From positions 1,798,001 through 1,862,000 of the forward strand of contig NC_020388.1 in assembly GCF_000591055.1 (NCBI RefSeq): 64,000 nucleotides of DNA. Direction: 5' to 3'. The position numbers and the translations under genes were made by a program. Source of the DNA: Natronomonas moolapensis 8.8.11 (GTDB taxonomy: Archaea; Halobacteriota; Halobacteria; Halobacteriales; Haloarculaceae). The notes beneath the pieces were generated by a model, which was not told the origin of the DNA, made no database searches, and saw only the letters and a program-made list of their open reading frames with translations. Each line of letters starts with the position of its first letter. Within the stretch, counting starts at the first letter, position 1. Below, in pieces: positions 34,162 through 42,965 of this stretch.

Positions 34162-35820
34162 ATGGAGTTTGCCGAGTTCGCCACCCGTGCGGCGGCGGTC
34201 GAGTCGGTATCAGCGGACACCGACACCGTCGGGTTCGTCGCCGAGCTGTTCGCCGACGCCGGCGAGGACCTCGCCGTCGTGACGCGGTTCGTCCGGGGAC
34301 GGGTGTTTCCGGCCCACGAGCCGACGACCCTCGACATCGGGCCGGCGCTCTGTTATGAGGCGCTCGCGAGGGCAGCACGCCCGAACGTCGCCGCCGCCGA
34401 CGTCGAAGCCAAGTTGGCCGAGATCGGCGAGATCGGCGCGGTCGCAGAGGAGTTGGATCTGGGCGGCCAGCGGGGACTGGCGTCGTTCGGGGACGGCGAC
34501 GACGGCCTCACCGTCGCCGGCGTCGACGCCGAGCTCCGGGCGCTCGCCGGCGCCGAGGGCGTCGGGAGCACCGACACGAAGGTCGAAACGCTGTTCGGGC
34601 TGTTCAATCGCGCCGGGCCGACCGAGGCGCGATTTCTCGCCCGCCTCGTGTTGGGGAATATGCGGATCGGCGTCGGCGAGGGAGCGGTCCGGGACGCGAC
34701 CGCAGCCGCCTTCGATGTCCCGTCGGAGGCGGTCGAGCGTGCGATGCAGGTCTCCAACGACGCCGGACTCGTCGCCGAGACAGCCCGATCCGAGGGCGAA
34801 CCCGGACTCGGGGACGTCCGCCTGGCCGTCGGCCGGCCGGTCGAGGCGATGTTGGCACAGGCCGGGAGCGCCGTCGACGCGATCGAGGCGTGGGGGAGCG
34901 TCGCGGTCGAACCGAAGTTCGACGGAGCGCGGGTGCAACTCCACTACGACGGCGTGGAGACGCGGCTGTTCTCCAGAAACCTCGAGGAGGTAACCGACGC
35001 GCTGCCCGAGGTCGTCGAGACCGTCGCTGCGGCGCTCGATCGGCCGGCGATCCTCGACGGCGAGGTCGTCGCCGTCGACGAGGACGGCTCCCCGCGGCCG
35101 TTCCAGGACGTGCTTCGTCGGTTCCGGCGGAAACACGACGTCGCGGCCGCCAGGGAGGCGGTTCCGGTGGAGTTCTACGCCTTCGACTGTCTGCACGCGG
35201 ACGGCGACGACCTCCTCGATGCGCCGCTCCTCGAACGACGTGAGCGGCTGTCGGCGCTTCTGGGGGGGGACGACGCCGACCCCGGCGGCGTCGCCGACGT
35301 CCGGATCGCCGAATCCGTCGAGGAGATCGCGGCCCGCGAGGAGGCTGCGCTCGCGGCCGGCCACGAGGGGATCATGCTGAAGAACCCCGAGTCGGCGTAC
35401 ACGCCCGGCGACAGGGGGCGAAACTGGCTGAAGCGAAAGCCCGACGTGGAGACGCTCGATCTGGTCGTGACGGGGGCCGAGTGGGGGGAGGGGCGGCGGG
35501 CGAACCACTTCGGGACGTTCCTGCTCTCGATCCGCGACGGCGAGGCGTTCGAGCCCATCGGCAAGGTGGCGACCGGGATCACAGACGAGGAACTCGAACG
35601 CCTCCACGAGCGGCTCGTCTCCCACGTCCGGTCGGAGTCGGGCACCGACGTCGAAATCGATCCCGCGGTCGTCTTCGAGGTCGGCTACGAGGAGATCCAG
35701 CGCTCGCCGACGTACGGGTCCGGGTACGCGCTTCGGTTCCCGCGGTTCGTCGCCGTCCGCGAGGACAAATCCCCGGAGGACGCCGACAGCCTCGAACGGG
35801 TCGAGCGGCTCGCTCGGTGA
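34162..35820 (+). CDS. lig: ATP-dependent DNA ligase
   Basis: This replicative archaeal DNA ligase has about 552 aa. An N-terminal DNA-binding domain (residues 1 to about 215, including RLVLGNMRIGVGEGAVRDA) is followed by the adenylation domain with motif I K-F-D-G (AMP-accepting Lys252 in E-P-K-F-D-G-A-R-V-Q), motif III F-Y-A-F-D-C-L, motif IV E-G-I-M-L-K-N, motif V W-L-K-R-K-P-D, and a C-terminal OB domain. ATG at 34162 is preferred over GTG at 34156. A TTTTAA element lies about 35 nt upstream. Confidence 0.94.
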   Translation: MEFAEFATRAAAVESVSADTDTVGFVAELFADAGEDLAVVTRFVRGRVFPAHEPTTLDIGPALCYEALARAARPNVAAADVEAKLAEIGEIGAVAEELDLGGQRGLASFGDGDDGLTVAGVDAELRALAGAEGVGSTDTKVETLFGLFNRAGPTEARFLARLVLGNMRIGVGEGAVRDATAAAFDVPSEAVERAMQVSNDAGLVAETARSEGEPGLGDVRLAVGRPVEAMLAQAGSAVDAIEAWGSVAVEPKFDGARVQLHYDGVETRLFSRNLEEVTDALPEVVETVAAALDRPAILDGEVVAVDEDGSPRPFQDVLRRFRRKHDVAAAREAVPVEFYAFDCLHADGDDLLDAPLLERRERLSALLGGDDADPGGVADVRIAESVEEIAAREEAALAAGHEGIMLKNPESAYTPGDRGRNWLKRKPDVETLDLVVTGAEWGEGRRANHFGTFLLSIRDGEAFEPIGKVATGITDEELERLHERLVSHVRSESGTDVEIDPAVVFEVGYEEIQRSPTYGSGYALRFPRFVAVREDKSPEDADSLERVERLAR

Positions 35821-35857
35821 CCGTCGGGTTTGTGTCGGCTCGCCCCGTACGGGATCT

Positions 35858-36571
35858 ATGATCAAATACGACGGGATAGCGCTCTCGTGGCTCGGCCATG
35901 CGACGGTTCGGATCGCGGCCGACGACACGGTCGTGTACGTCGATCCGGGCCGCAGCGGCGCCCCGAACGAAGGCGATCGAACCGATGGCGTTCCGGACCG
36001 ACGCGACGGCGACGTCGTCTGCGTGACCCACGGCCACCACTACGACCCCGACGGGATCGGAGCCGCCGCTCGATCCGACGCCGCGGTGGTCGCCTTCGAG
36101 GGCATCGACACCCGCCGGATCGACCGCGACGTCGAGCGCTTCGTCGATCTCCCATACGAGGTTCGCACCGTCGACGCGGAAGCCGACATCGCGGTCGGGG
36201 ACGCGATCGTCCGCACGACCGCGGCGTACAACGACCCCGAGGGGCCACACGTCGGGGCGAACGGCGAGCCGTACCATCCGAAGGGCCGCGGCTGTGGGTT
36301 TCACGTCACGCTGGCGGGTGTTTCGGTGTACTGCCCCGGCGACACGGACGTCCTCGGGGGCCACGAACACCTCTCCGTCGACGTCTTCTGTCCGCCGATC
36401 GGGGGGACGTATACGATGGACCGCCACGGGGCCGCCGACCTCGCGGCGGCGCTGGAACCCGACCTCGTCGTGCCGATCCGATACGGCGCCGACGACGCGA
36501 CCGATGTCGACGCCGAGGCGTTCGCTACGGACCTCGCGGAGCGCGGCGTCGAGGTCAGACTCGACGAGTGA
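35858..36571 (+). CDS. Metallo-beta-lactamase-fold hydrolase (UPF0173-like)
   Basis: This 237-aa MBL-fold protein has an early W-L-G-H-A-T-V strand and the metal motif T-H-G-H-H-Y-D-P-D-G, a variant of HxHxDH. Later ligands lie in Y-H-P-K-G-R-G-C-G-F-H-V, Y-C-P-G-D-T-D and V-V-P-I-R-Y-G. These features place it with UPF0173/UlaG-like metal-dependent hydrolases. The substrate is unknown. It begins 37 nt after lig and may share its transcript. Confidence 0.8.
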   Translation: MIKYDGIALSWLGHATVRIAADDTVVYVDPGRSGAPNEGDRTDGVPDRRDGDVVCVTHGHHYDPDGIGAAARSDAAVVAFEGIDTRRIDRDVERFVDLPYEVRTVDAEADIAVGDAIVRTTAAYNDPEGPHVGANGEPYHPKGRGCGFHVTLAGVSVYCPGDTDVLGGHEHLSVDVFCPPIGGTYTMDRHGAADLAAALEPDLVVPIRYGADDATDVDAEAFATDLAERGVEVRLDE

Positions 36572-36593
36572 GCTACGGTACCGTCTGACGAGG

Positions 36594-36603
36594 GTTTATA
36601 TAC
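36594..36603 (+). promoter_or_regulatory. TATA box of the 51-aa gene
   Basis: GTTTATATAC lies 22-31 nt before the ATG of the small gene, as expected for a leaderless mRNA. Confidence 0.55.
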
Positions 36604-36624
36604 GATGAGCGCTGAAGTGACGGT

Positions 36625-36780
36625 ATGGTAGAGACCAACACACCATACGAGTACGGCGACATCGACGTGGAAGCGCTCGGCGAGAACCCGCCACGGGAGT
36701 GCCAACACGGAACCGACACGGTCATCGTCGACGGATCGGCGATGAGCTACAGACGATACACGAGCGCCGAGACGGAGTAG
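36625..36780 (+). CDS. 51-aa small protein
   Basis: The reading frame begins MVETNTPYEYGDIDVEALG and contains P-R-E-C-Q-H-G-T-D-T-V-I-V-D-G-S-A-M-S-Y. It is acidic, typical of haloarchaeal soluble proteins, and has a strong TATA box at leaderless spacing. A single Cys-x-His might bind metal in a dimer. I do not recognise a family. It is supported by promoter position, codon use and clean boundaries between two genes. Confidence 0.6.
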   Translation: MVETNTPYEYGDIDVEALGENPPRECQHGTDTVIVDGSAMSYRRYTSAETE

Positions 36781-36945
36781 GCGCGCCGGGCCGACCAGCG
36801 GGTCGGCCCCGTCCCGGTCGCCGCCGACGGCCTGGACGGACTTGACGCCTCGCCCGCCGACCGCTTTTTTACAGATGGGTCCCGCGAGCGACGATAGCGA
36901 CCCCCCGCCCGTACATTTATATATCAGTCCGGGGCCATTCGGAAT

Positions 36946-37491
36946 GTGCTCGAACCACTCCCCGCACTCGACGCCGCCCTCGCCGTCGATCCGACCCTCC
37001 CGGCCGGAATGGGACCGAACCCCGGAGCCTTCCCGGGCCCCCGCCCGGGCGGGGTCACGTCGCTCCTCGGCAGCGCCGTCGGGGCGTTCCTGACGACGCT
37101 CATCGTCGGCGCGATACTGATCGCCGCCGTCCCCGACTACACCCGCAAGCGAATGACCGAGGTGCTCGACGAGCCGATCGGCTCGTTTATATACGGCGTG
37201 GCCGCGCTGATCGCGCTGTTCGTCGCGATCGTCGTGTTTGTCGTCACGCTGATCGGCATTCCGATCGCGATTCTACTCGCGGGGGTCGCGTACGTCCTCT
37301 GGGCCGTCGGCGCGTCGATCGCGTTCCTCGCGATCGGGGACCGCCTCGTGAGTCACGCCGACGGCTGGACGACGCCGCTCCTCGTCGGCGCGGCGATAAA
37401 CGGCGGACTCACGCTGACGGGTATTGGCGGCATCGTCACGTTTGCGGTCGGTGCCGCCGGGTTCGGGACCGTTCTCCGGGCGTATCTGTGA
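36946..37491 (+). CDS. Membrane protein with three to four helices
   Basis: About 181 aa. A Pro/Gly-rich N-terminal segment (PGAFPGPRPGG) is followed by hydrophobic helices (AFLTTLIVGAILIAAVP, GVAALIALFVAIVVFVVTLI, AILLAGVAYVLWAVGASIAF and a C-terminal Gly-rich helix). It resembles bactofilin-associated or DUF-type membrane proteins, but I cannot assign it. GTG at 36946 is taken as start. A strong TATA box (ATTTATATATC at about 36915-36925) precedes it at leaderless distance. Confidence 0.65.
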   Translation: MLEPLPALDAALAVDPTLPAGMGPNPGAFPGPRPGGVTSLLGSAVGAFLTTLIVGAILIAAVPDYTRKRMTEVLDEPIGSFIYGVAALIALFVAIVVFVVTLIGIPIAILLAGVAYVLWAVGASIAFLAIGDRLVSHADGWTTPLLVGAAINGGLTLTGIGGIVTFAVGAAGFGTVLRAYL

Positions 37492-37531
37492 CGACGCATG
37501 GGAACGCGCCGGGCGCGAACGCACCGAGAGG

Positions 37532-38080
37532 TCAGTGAAACCCGCGTCCGACGTCCTCGTCGATGAGGTCGTCGAGTTCCGAGGACAGAAGCGCTTCGGC
37601 CTCCTCGAACGTCTCCGAGAGTTCGTCGAGCCTCTCGGGGCGGTCGTACATGTCGTACTCCATCGGGCCGAACGCCGGGCTGTCGAGGGCGTCCATCACG
37701 TCTTCGAACAGCGCATCACCCGTCGTCGGGGCGTCGGCGTGTGTCTCGAGGACCGCCTCGAGCCGTTTCGCGCGTTCCGTCGCCTCGTCGGCGTCCTCGA
37801 CGCCGTGGTTGACTCCGAACCGACCTCCGTCGTCGCGCTCCGGAAACAGCGGGTCGAGTTCGTCGTCGATCCGTCGAGCGACCCGCGAGCCGACGCCGCG
37901 GACCTCGTAGGGGTTCTTCGCGAACGTCTTCAGCTGGAAGACGCCGATGGAAGGGTGACCGACGAACATATCCTCGCCGACGCCGCCGCGGCGGTCCCCG
38001 GCGACGGCTCGCCACCCGCCCGCGTCGGCGTCCGATTCAACGACGTCTTCGAGGATCTCCTGCCAGTCGCGGACACGCAT
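37532..38080 (-). CDS. Conserved haloarchaeal hypothetical protein
   Basis: This 182-aa soluble, acidic protein begins MRVRDWQEILEDVVESDADA and has a helical C-terminal half (RPERLDELSETFEEAEALLS). There is no signal peptide, membrane segment or metal motif. Haloarchaeal annotations usually leave such proteins unnamed. ATG at 38080 is preferred; the frame extends 32 codons upstream without a better start. The divergent neighbour is the Dna2-like gene, with about 115 nt between the starts. Confidence 0.65.
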   Translation of the reverse strand: MRVRDWQEILEDVVESDADAGGWRAVAGDRRGGVGEDMFVGHPSIGVFQLKTFAKNPYEVRGVGSRVARRIDDELDPLFPERDDGGRFGVNHGVEDADEATERAKRLEAVLETHADAPTTGDALFEDVMDALDSPAFGPMEYDMYDRPERLDELSETFEEAEALLSSELDDLIDEDVGRGFH

Positions 38081-38196
38081 ACCTTCGGGTCCGGCCGAGA
38101 CGGAAAAGAACCTATCGGCTCCGCCGACTCGACCGCGCTCGGACGCGTCGACCCCCCGACCGACAGCGTTTTTCACTCGCGGGCGCAGGGTTCGAT

Positions 38197-40848
38197 GTGA
38201 ACGTGCGCGGCCCGGTTCTCGAGGTGGGCGAGCCTCGAACGGTCGAGACGAGCCACGGCACCGGTGACCTCCTCGAGGTGACGATCCGTCCCGAGCGCGG
38301 GGCCGACGCGCCCGTCGACGTGACGCTGTGGGGCAAGTGGACCGAGACCGCGAGCGACCTCGAGCCGGGGATGGAGCTGCTCGTCACGGACGCCGAAGCG
38401 CGGGAGTTCGACGGCGAGACGTCGTACGCGACGACCGGATCCTCGGCGGTCGTCGTCGAGCCGGACTTCCTGGTGGACGTAACCGATATCCGCGGGTGGG
38501 TGCAGTGTCCCCGGATCTACTATCTGAACAAGATCACCGGCCTCCCGCTGAAGTACCCCGTCGTCAAAGGGACCGTCGTCCACGACGTGTTCGGCGACCT
38601 GCTCCGGGGGCGGGACATAGACGACAGCATCGACGAGCGCGTCGCGACGGCCGCCCTCGAAGCCGGGTTGCTCGGGGAGACGGCCGACGGCGTTGCGGAC
38701 GACGTCAGACAGAACGCGGCCGCGATCGAAGGGTGGCTCCAGCAGGGTCGCTTCGGTGAGGACTCCTGGCGCTCCGAGCAGACGCTGCTCTCCGAGCGCT
38801 TCGGAATCAAGGGTCGAGCGGACGCGGTTCGTCGCGGGACCCCAGTCGAGTTGAAGACCGGCAAGAACCTCGATCGCGATCCGCGGTTTCAGGACAAGGT
38901 GCAGGCGACCTGTTATGCCCTGCTTTTGGCCGACGATATCGAGGACGCACCCGATACGGGGACGCTTCTCTACACGAAGAACACCGCGTTGGATCGGGCC
39001 GACGCCTCCGGCGATCTCTCCCCCGCCAAGGAGTTCTCGATCGGTCCCGGGTTTTTGAAGTACGTCCTGCGGGTGCGAAACGAGATCGCCGCCGCGGAGT
39101 ACGACCGCTCCGTCCCCACCGGGTTCGAGTCCGGTGCGAAGTGTGAATACTGCTTCGAGCGGGACCCGTGCATGGCCGTTGCCGGGCGGCTCGAACAGGA
39201 GTCGAAGGCCGGGCAGTTGGGGGAGCCGCTCCCCGGGGCGGAACGGGCGTACTTCGAGCGGTTCTACCGGGCGATCGAGGACGAGCGCCGGGCAGTCCAC
39301 GCCGAGTACCGGAAGCTCTGGGAGCAATCGGCCCAGGAGCGCGCCGACGACGACCGCGCGCTGATCGGCCTCGAACCCACCGGACGCGAGCCCGTCTCCG
39401 GGGGCCGGTGGGAGCTTCGCGCCCGGCGGACGAGCGACGCCGTCTCGAAGCTCCGGGAGGGCGACCGCGTGCTCGCGAGCGACGGCCACCCGACACGGGG
39501 GACTGCCGAACTCGCGACGATCACCGACCTCGGCGAGGAGGTCGTCGTCGTCGCCGACGAGCCGATCGAGTTGCGACGCCTCGATCAGTACCCCTCCGAG
39601 ATCGGCGTCGACCGCCAGTTGACCGCCCTCCACGACGCGGTCCTGCAGGGCGATCCCGACCGCAAGGACGTCCTCTTCGGCCGGCGCGAGCCGACGTTCT
39701 CGGGAGAGCGCCGAACGGTCATCGACAATAACGGCGCCCAAGACGACGCGGTGAACGCCGCGCTGCGGGCCGACGACTTCGCGTTGATTCACGGCCCGCC
39801 CGGGACGGGCAAGACCTACACCCTCGCGCACGCGGTCCGGGCGCTCGTCGAGCGCGGCGAGCGGGTGTTGCTCTCGGCGTTTACCAACCGCGCCGTCGAC
39901 AACGCGATCGAAGCACTCGAGTCCCAGGATTTTAACGACGTGTTGCGGTGGGGATCGGAGACGGGCGTCCGCGAGGACATGCAGGAGTACCGGCTCGAGC
40001 GGCGCGGCGACCCCGAGGAGCGGGCGGCGGCGCTGTCGTCGGCCGACGTGGTCGCCGCCACGACCGCGGCGTGTGGTTCGCGCGCTCTCAAATCGCAGTC
40101 TTTCGACGTCGCGGTCGTCGACGAGGCCGGCCAGCTCACCGAACCCGGGACGTTCCTGCCGGCGACGCTCGCGGACCGGTTCGTCCTCGTCGGCGACCAC
40201 CGACAGCTTCCGCCGGTGGTTCGGGCCGAAAACGACCTCCAGATTTCGCTCTTCGAGCGGCTCATCGACGAGCACCCCGACGCCGCGGTCATGCTGGATC
40301 GGCAATACCGGATGAGCCAGCGCATCCAGTACTTTCCGAGCGAGGCGTTCTACGACGGGCAGCTCCGCCCGGCAACCGCGGAGGTTGCCGCCCGGCGGCT
40401 CGCCGATCTCGGGGGCGTCGACGCCGATGCCCTCCCGCCGGCGCTGTCCGGCGGTGTCTCCTTCGTCGATCCCGGCGGCGACGCGAGAGGAAACACAAAT
40501 CCGGCGGAGGCCGACCGCGTGGCCGGGATCGTCCGCTCGTTCCTCGATGCGGGCGTCGATCCGGACGACATCGGCGTCATCGCGCCGTTCCGGGCGCAGG
40601 TCGCGGAGATCTCTCGCCGGCTCTCGGGAGTCGCCGTCGACACGGTGGATCGGTTCCAGGGCTCCGCAAAGGAGGTCGTCGTCATCTCCTTTACTGCGAC
40701 CGGCGACCTGTCGAGTCCCATCTTCGAGGATCACCGCCGGGTCAACGTCGCGCTGACGCGGGCGAAACGGTCGCTCGTCCTCGTCGGCGACCGGGCGACG
40801 CTTACGAGCGATCCGTTCTACGCCCGGATGCTCGAGTGGGCAGCGTAA
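38197..40848 (+). CDS. Dna2-like 4Fe-4S nuclease/SF1 helicase
   Basis: This 883-aa protein has three parts. An N-terminal OB-like region (1 to about 95) is followed by a Cas4/RecB-type nuclease (about 98-335) with iron-sulfur cysteines 104, 316, 319 and 325 and catalytic H-D-V-F-G and V-E-L-K-T-G-K. A linker leads to an SF1 helicase with Walker A G-P-P-G-T-G-K-T at 533-540, Walker B V-V-D-E-A-G-Q, Q-Y-R-M-S and V-D-R-F-Q-G-S-A-K-E. This matches Dna2 architecture, so flap processing and DNA-end resection are likely. GTG start. There is no CRISPR array or cas gene nearby. Confidence 0.88.
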   Translation: MNVRGPVLEVGEPRTVETSHGTGDLLEVTIRPERGADAPVDVTLWGKWTETASDLEPGMELLVTDAEAREFDGETSYATTGSSAVVVEPDFLVDVTDIRGWVQCPRIYYLNKITGLPLKYPVVKGTVVHDVFGDLLRGRDIDDSIDERVATAALEAGLLGETADGVADDVRQNAAAIEGWLQQGRFGEDSWRSEQTLLSERFGIKGRADAVRRGTPVELKTGKNLDRDPRFQDKVQATCYALLLADDIEDAPDTGTLLYTKNTALDRADASGDLSPAKEFSIGPGFLKYVLRVRNEIAAAEYDRSVPTGFESGAKCEYCFERDPCMAVAGRLEQESKAGQLGEPLPGAERAYFERFYRAIEDERRAVHAEYRKLWEQSAQERADDDRALIGLEPTGREPVSGGRWELRARRTSDAVSKLREGDRVLASDGHPTRGTAELATITDLGEEVVVVADEPIELRRLDQYPSEIGVDRQLTALHDAVLQGDPDRKDVLFGRREPTFSGERRTVIDNNGAQDDAVNAALRADDFALIHGPPGTGKTYTLAHAVRALVERGERVLLSAFTNRAVDNAIEALESQDFNDVLRWGSETGVREDMQEYRLERRGDPEERAAALSSADVVAATTAACGSRALKSQSFDVAVVDEAGQLTEPGTFLPATLADRFVLVGDHRQLPPVVRAENDLQISLFERLIDEHPDAAVMLDRQYRMSQRIQYFPSEAFYDGQLRPATAEVAARRLADLGGVDADALPPALSGGVSFVDPGGDARGNTNPAEADRVAGIVRSFLDAGVDPDDIGVIAPFRAQVAEISRRLSGVAVDTVDRFQGSAKEVVVISFTATGDLSSPIFEDHRRVNVALTRAKRSLVLVGDRATLTSDPFYARMLEWAA

Positions 40849-40942
40849 GCGGGGGCGGACTCGCGACGTCCGTCGACGTCGTAGAGGCGGGGTCAGTGTC
40901 GGATATCCACAGGAGTAAGGCCTAGCCCGCCGAAGCCGCAGT

Positions 40943-41347
40943 ATGGACGCCGAAGCAACCGTCAGGGCCTACTACGACGCCCTCCGGGCCGGCGACGCGC
41001 TCGCCCCGTTTTTCGCCCGCGGGGCGACGCCAGTGAAGTTCGGGATCGGCGAACGGCTCCGCGGCTTCGAGGAGATCGAGGCCGGACTCGCCGAGCAGAC
41101 CGAAACCACCGACGAGTGGGTCGTCGACAGCGATCGGCTCCGTGTCACCGAACGCGACGCCCACGCGTGGTTCTCCGACGAGGTCGGGATGGCCTGGAGC
41201 GACCTCGGGACCGATACACGATACGAGTTCGACACCCGGTGGAGCGGGACGCTCGAGCGCCGACCGGACGCCGAGTCGGCGGGCGCCGCCGGGACCCCCT
41301 GGCGGTTCGTGGGGATGCACGTCTCGACTCCCGGAGGGACCCGGTAG
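40943..41347 (+). CDS. SnoaL/NTF2-like domain protein
   Basis: This 134-aa protein with an NTF2-like cone fold opens with a helix MDAEATVRAYYDALRAGDAL, then F-F-A-R-G-A-T, and ends with W-R-F-V-G-M-H-V-S, the usual SnoaL_3 pattern. Such domains bind small ligands or act as isomerases or hydratases; no specific activity is evident. The stop overlaps the start of the next gene (TAGTG), so the two are probably translated together. Confidence 0.8.
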   Translation: MDAEATVRAYYDALRAGDALAPFFARGATPVKFGIGERLRGFEEIEAGLAEQTETTDEWVVDSDRLRVTERDAHAWFSDEVGMAWSDLGTDTRYEFDTRWSGTLERRPDAESAGAAGTPWRFVGMHVSTPGGTR

Positions 41348-41583
41348 TGGTCGATCCCGTCTCGAGTGCCGACCGCGTCCGGACGCTCCGGTGGGTGAAA
41401 CTCGGGACGGTCCTGCTCGTGGGGCTCTCGGCGGGGCTCATCTCCGTACAGGGCGGGGCCACGATAGGGCTGATCGCCGGATCAGTGCTTTCGGGGCTGT
41501 TCATCGGGGGCGCGCTGGTGTGGTATCTGTTTCCGGACGCGGATTCGATCGCCCCGGCGGCGCGGGGGCGCGAGGATCGGTGA
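41347..41583 (+). CDS. Two-helix small membrane protein
   Basis: This 78-aa protein has two hydrophobic helices (VKLGTVLLVGLSAGLISV and TIGLIAGSVLSGLFIGGALVW) and a charged C-terminus. It starts at the GTG that overlaps the TAG of the NTF2-like gene. No family was recognised. Tight coupling suggests a linked role, but there is no further evidence. Confidence 0.65.
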   Translation: MVDPVSSADRVRTLRWVKLGTVLLVGLSAGLISVQGGATIGLIAGSVLSGLFIGGALVWYLFPDADSIAPAARGREDR

Positions 41584-41596
41584 TCGGCGGGCTGAC

Positions 41597-41956
41597 TCAA
41601 CCGCCGGTGACCTCGCGGTCGCCCTGCGGCGGCCCGCTTCCGGACAGCTCCGAGACGCACCGACGACAGAACTGGAACTGTGGGTCGTTCGGCGTGCCAC
41701 AGATCGAACACTGGACTGTCCCGTCCGGCGACGGTCCGGCGTCGTCCGGGCGTTCCGGCAAGTCCGCGACGCCGGACGACCTGGCGCGGTCCTCGGGTGG
41801 CAGTCCGGACGGCTCCACCGGAGGGTCTTCTCCCGGCGCGCTCCCGGCGCGCTCCGCCGTCGAACCGGACAGCGATCGGTAGAGATACACCGCAAACGCG
41901 GCGTGGACGAGGAGCACGAGGACCCCAAGAGCGACGACCATGCTGGAGGTGTCCAT
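41597..41956 (-). CDS. Membrane-anchored zinc-ribbon protein
   Basis: About 119 aa. An N-terminal helix (SSMVVALGVLVLLVHAAFAV) is followed by a Pro/Glu-rich linker and a C-terminal ribbon with V-Q-C-S-I-C-G and F-C-R-R-C. This gives two C-x2-C pairs about 14 residues apart, a zinc ribbon of the DUF7577-like type common in haloarchaea. The ribbon would face the cytoplasm. ATG at 41956 is chosen over an upstream TTG. It converges with the small membrane protein gene. Confidence 0.75.
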   Translation of the reverse strand: MDTSSMVVALGVLVLLVHAAFAVYLYRSLSGSTAERAGSAPGEDPPVEPSGLPPEDRARSSGVADLPERPDDAGPSPDGTVQCSICGTPNDPQFQFCRRCVSELSGSGPPQGDREVTGG

Positions 41957-42020
41957 ACCCAACGCGAACCCACGCGTCGGCGGTATTTATTATTTCGGCG
42001 CGGAGCCTCGGACCGCGCGG

Positions 42021-42965
42021 TTACGCGACCCGACGGAGCCACGCCGAGGGGTCGTCCAACTCGGCGTCGGTCGGTAGGTTCTCCGGACGCTCCCAGACGG
42101 CACCCGCACCCGCGACGCCGCGCTCGTCCGCGACGGCGTCGAAGAAGGCCTTGCCGCGCTCGTACTGGCGGCGCTTCCGCCCGAACCCGAGCAGCCGTCG
42201 GACGAGTGCCGATATCGGGCCGGCCTCGCGACGTCTCGCGTCGAGTTTCTCGCGAAGGTCGGCGTACTCCTCGTCGAAGGCCCGGTCCATGACGAGTTCG
42301 GCGTACCCCTCGACGGCGGTCATCGTCGTGTCGAGGTCGCCGAGAGCCGCCCGATCGAGGTGCCCCGCCGTGAGTTCGGAGACGGCGGTCTCCATCTTCG
42401 ATTCGAGATGCGACGCGAGCCACGGCGCGGCGTCGAACTCCGCGGCGTGGGCGACCTCGTGGAACGCGATCCAGCGCCGAAAGCGGTCCCGGTCGGCTTC
42501 GAGGGCGTCGGCGACCCCGACGACGTTCGGGTGGACGAAGTACAGACGGTGGTCGTCGTCGCCGAGCAAGGTCGGATCGTACTGCCCGAGGACGTTGCTC
42601 GCGAGGAAGCCGAGCGTGAGCGCCATTGTCCCCGTGTTCGCCGCGCGTGCGATCGAGGGGACGACCATCGCACCGCTCTCCAGCGGTGCGAGGAGCCGCC
42701 GGAACGTCGCGACGTTCGCGTCGATCCAGTGGTGGCGGTTCTGCACCTCGACGCTGCCCGGCAGCTCGAAGTCGATACCCGAAGCGGTTCGGATCCTCGA
42801 TCGCGCGTCGGCGACGTCGTCGGCGTACCCCGCTCGGTCGGCCGCGGACAGCGACAACTCTCCCGGGGCGGTCCCGGCGCGGGCCGCGGTGCCGACGGCG
42901 GTCCAATCGACCGGACTGTCGCCGTCGGAGCCAGCGACGGCGCGTGCGGCACGGAACAGATTCAC
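42021..42965 (-). CDS. Zinc-dependent metalloprotease (DUF2342-like)
   Basis: This 314-aa protein has the zinc motif H-E-V-A-H near residue 168 (WIAFHEVAHAAEFDAAPWL) and a downstream E-G-Y-A-E-L-V that could provide the third ligand. It resembles the DUF2342/'coenzyme F420 biosynthesis associated' family of predicted metalloproteases found in actinobacteria and haloarchaea. The function is not established. There is no signal peptide, so it is cytoplasmic. A TATA-like TATAAAAA lies immediately upstream, giving a near-leaderless start. Confidence 0.82.
   Translation of the reverse strand: MNLFRAARAVAGSDGDSPVDWTAVGTAARAGTAPGELSLSAADRAGYADDVADARSRIRTASGIDFELPGSVEVQNRHHWIDANVATFRRLLAPLESGAMVVPSIARAANTGTMALTLGFLASNVLGQYDPTLLGDDDHRLYFVHPNVVGVADALEADRDRFRRWIAFHEVAHAAEFDAAPWLASHLESKMETAVSELTAGHLDRAALGDLDTTMTAVEGYAELVMDRAFDEEYADLREKLDARRREAGPISALVRRLLGFGRKRRQYERGKAFFDAVADERGVAGAGAVWERPENLPTDAELDDPSAWLRRVA

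Noticed and set aside
38197-39200. Possible cas4 gene and CRISPR locus
   Set aside because: The Cas4-like nuclease is one domain of a Dna2-type helicase. No cas1, cas2 or repeat array occurs in the window.
38173-40734. 853-codon minus-strand open frame
   Set aside because: It is antisense to the Dna2-like gene, which has clear nuclease and helicase motifs on the plus strand.
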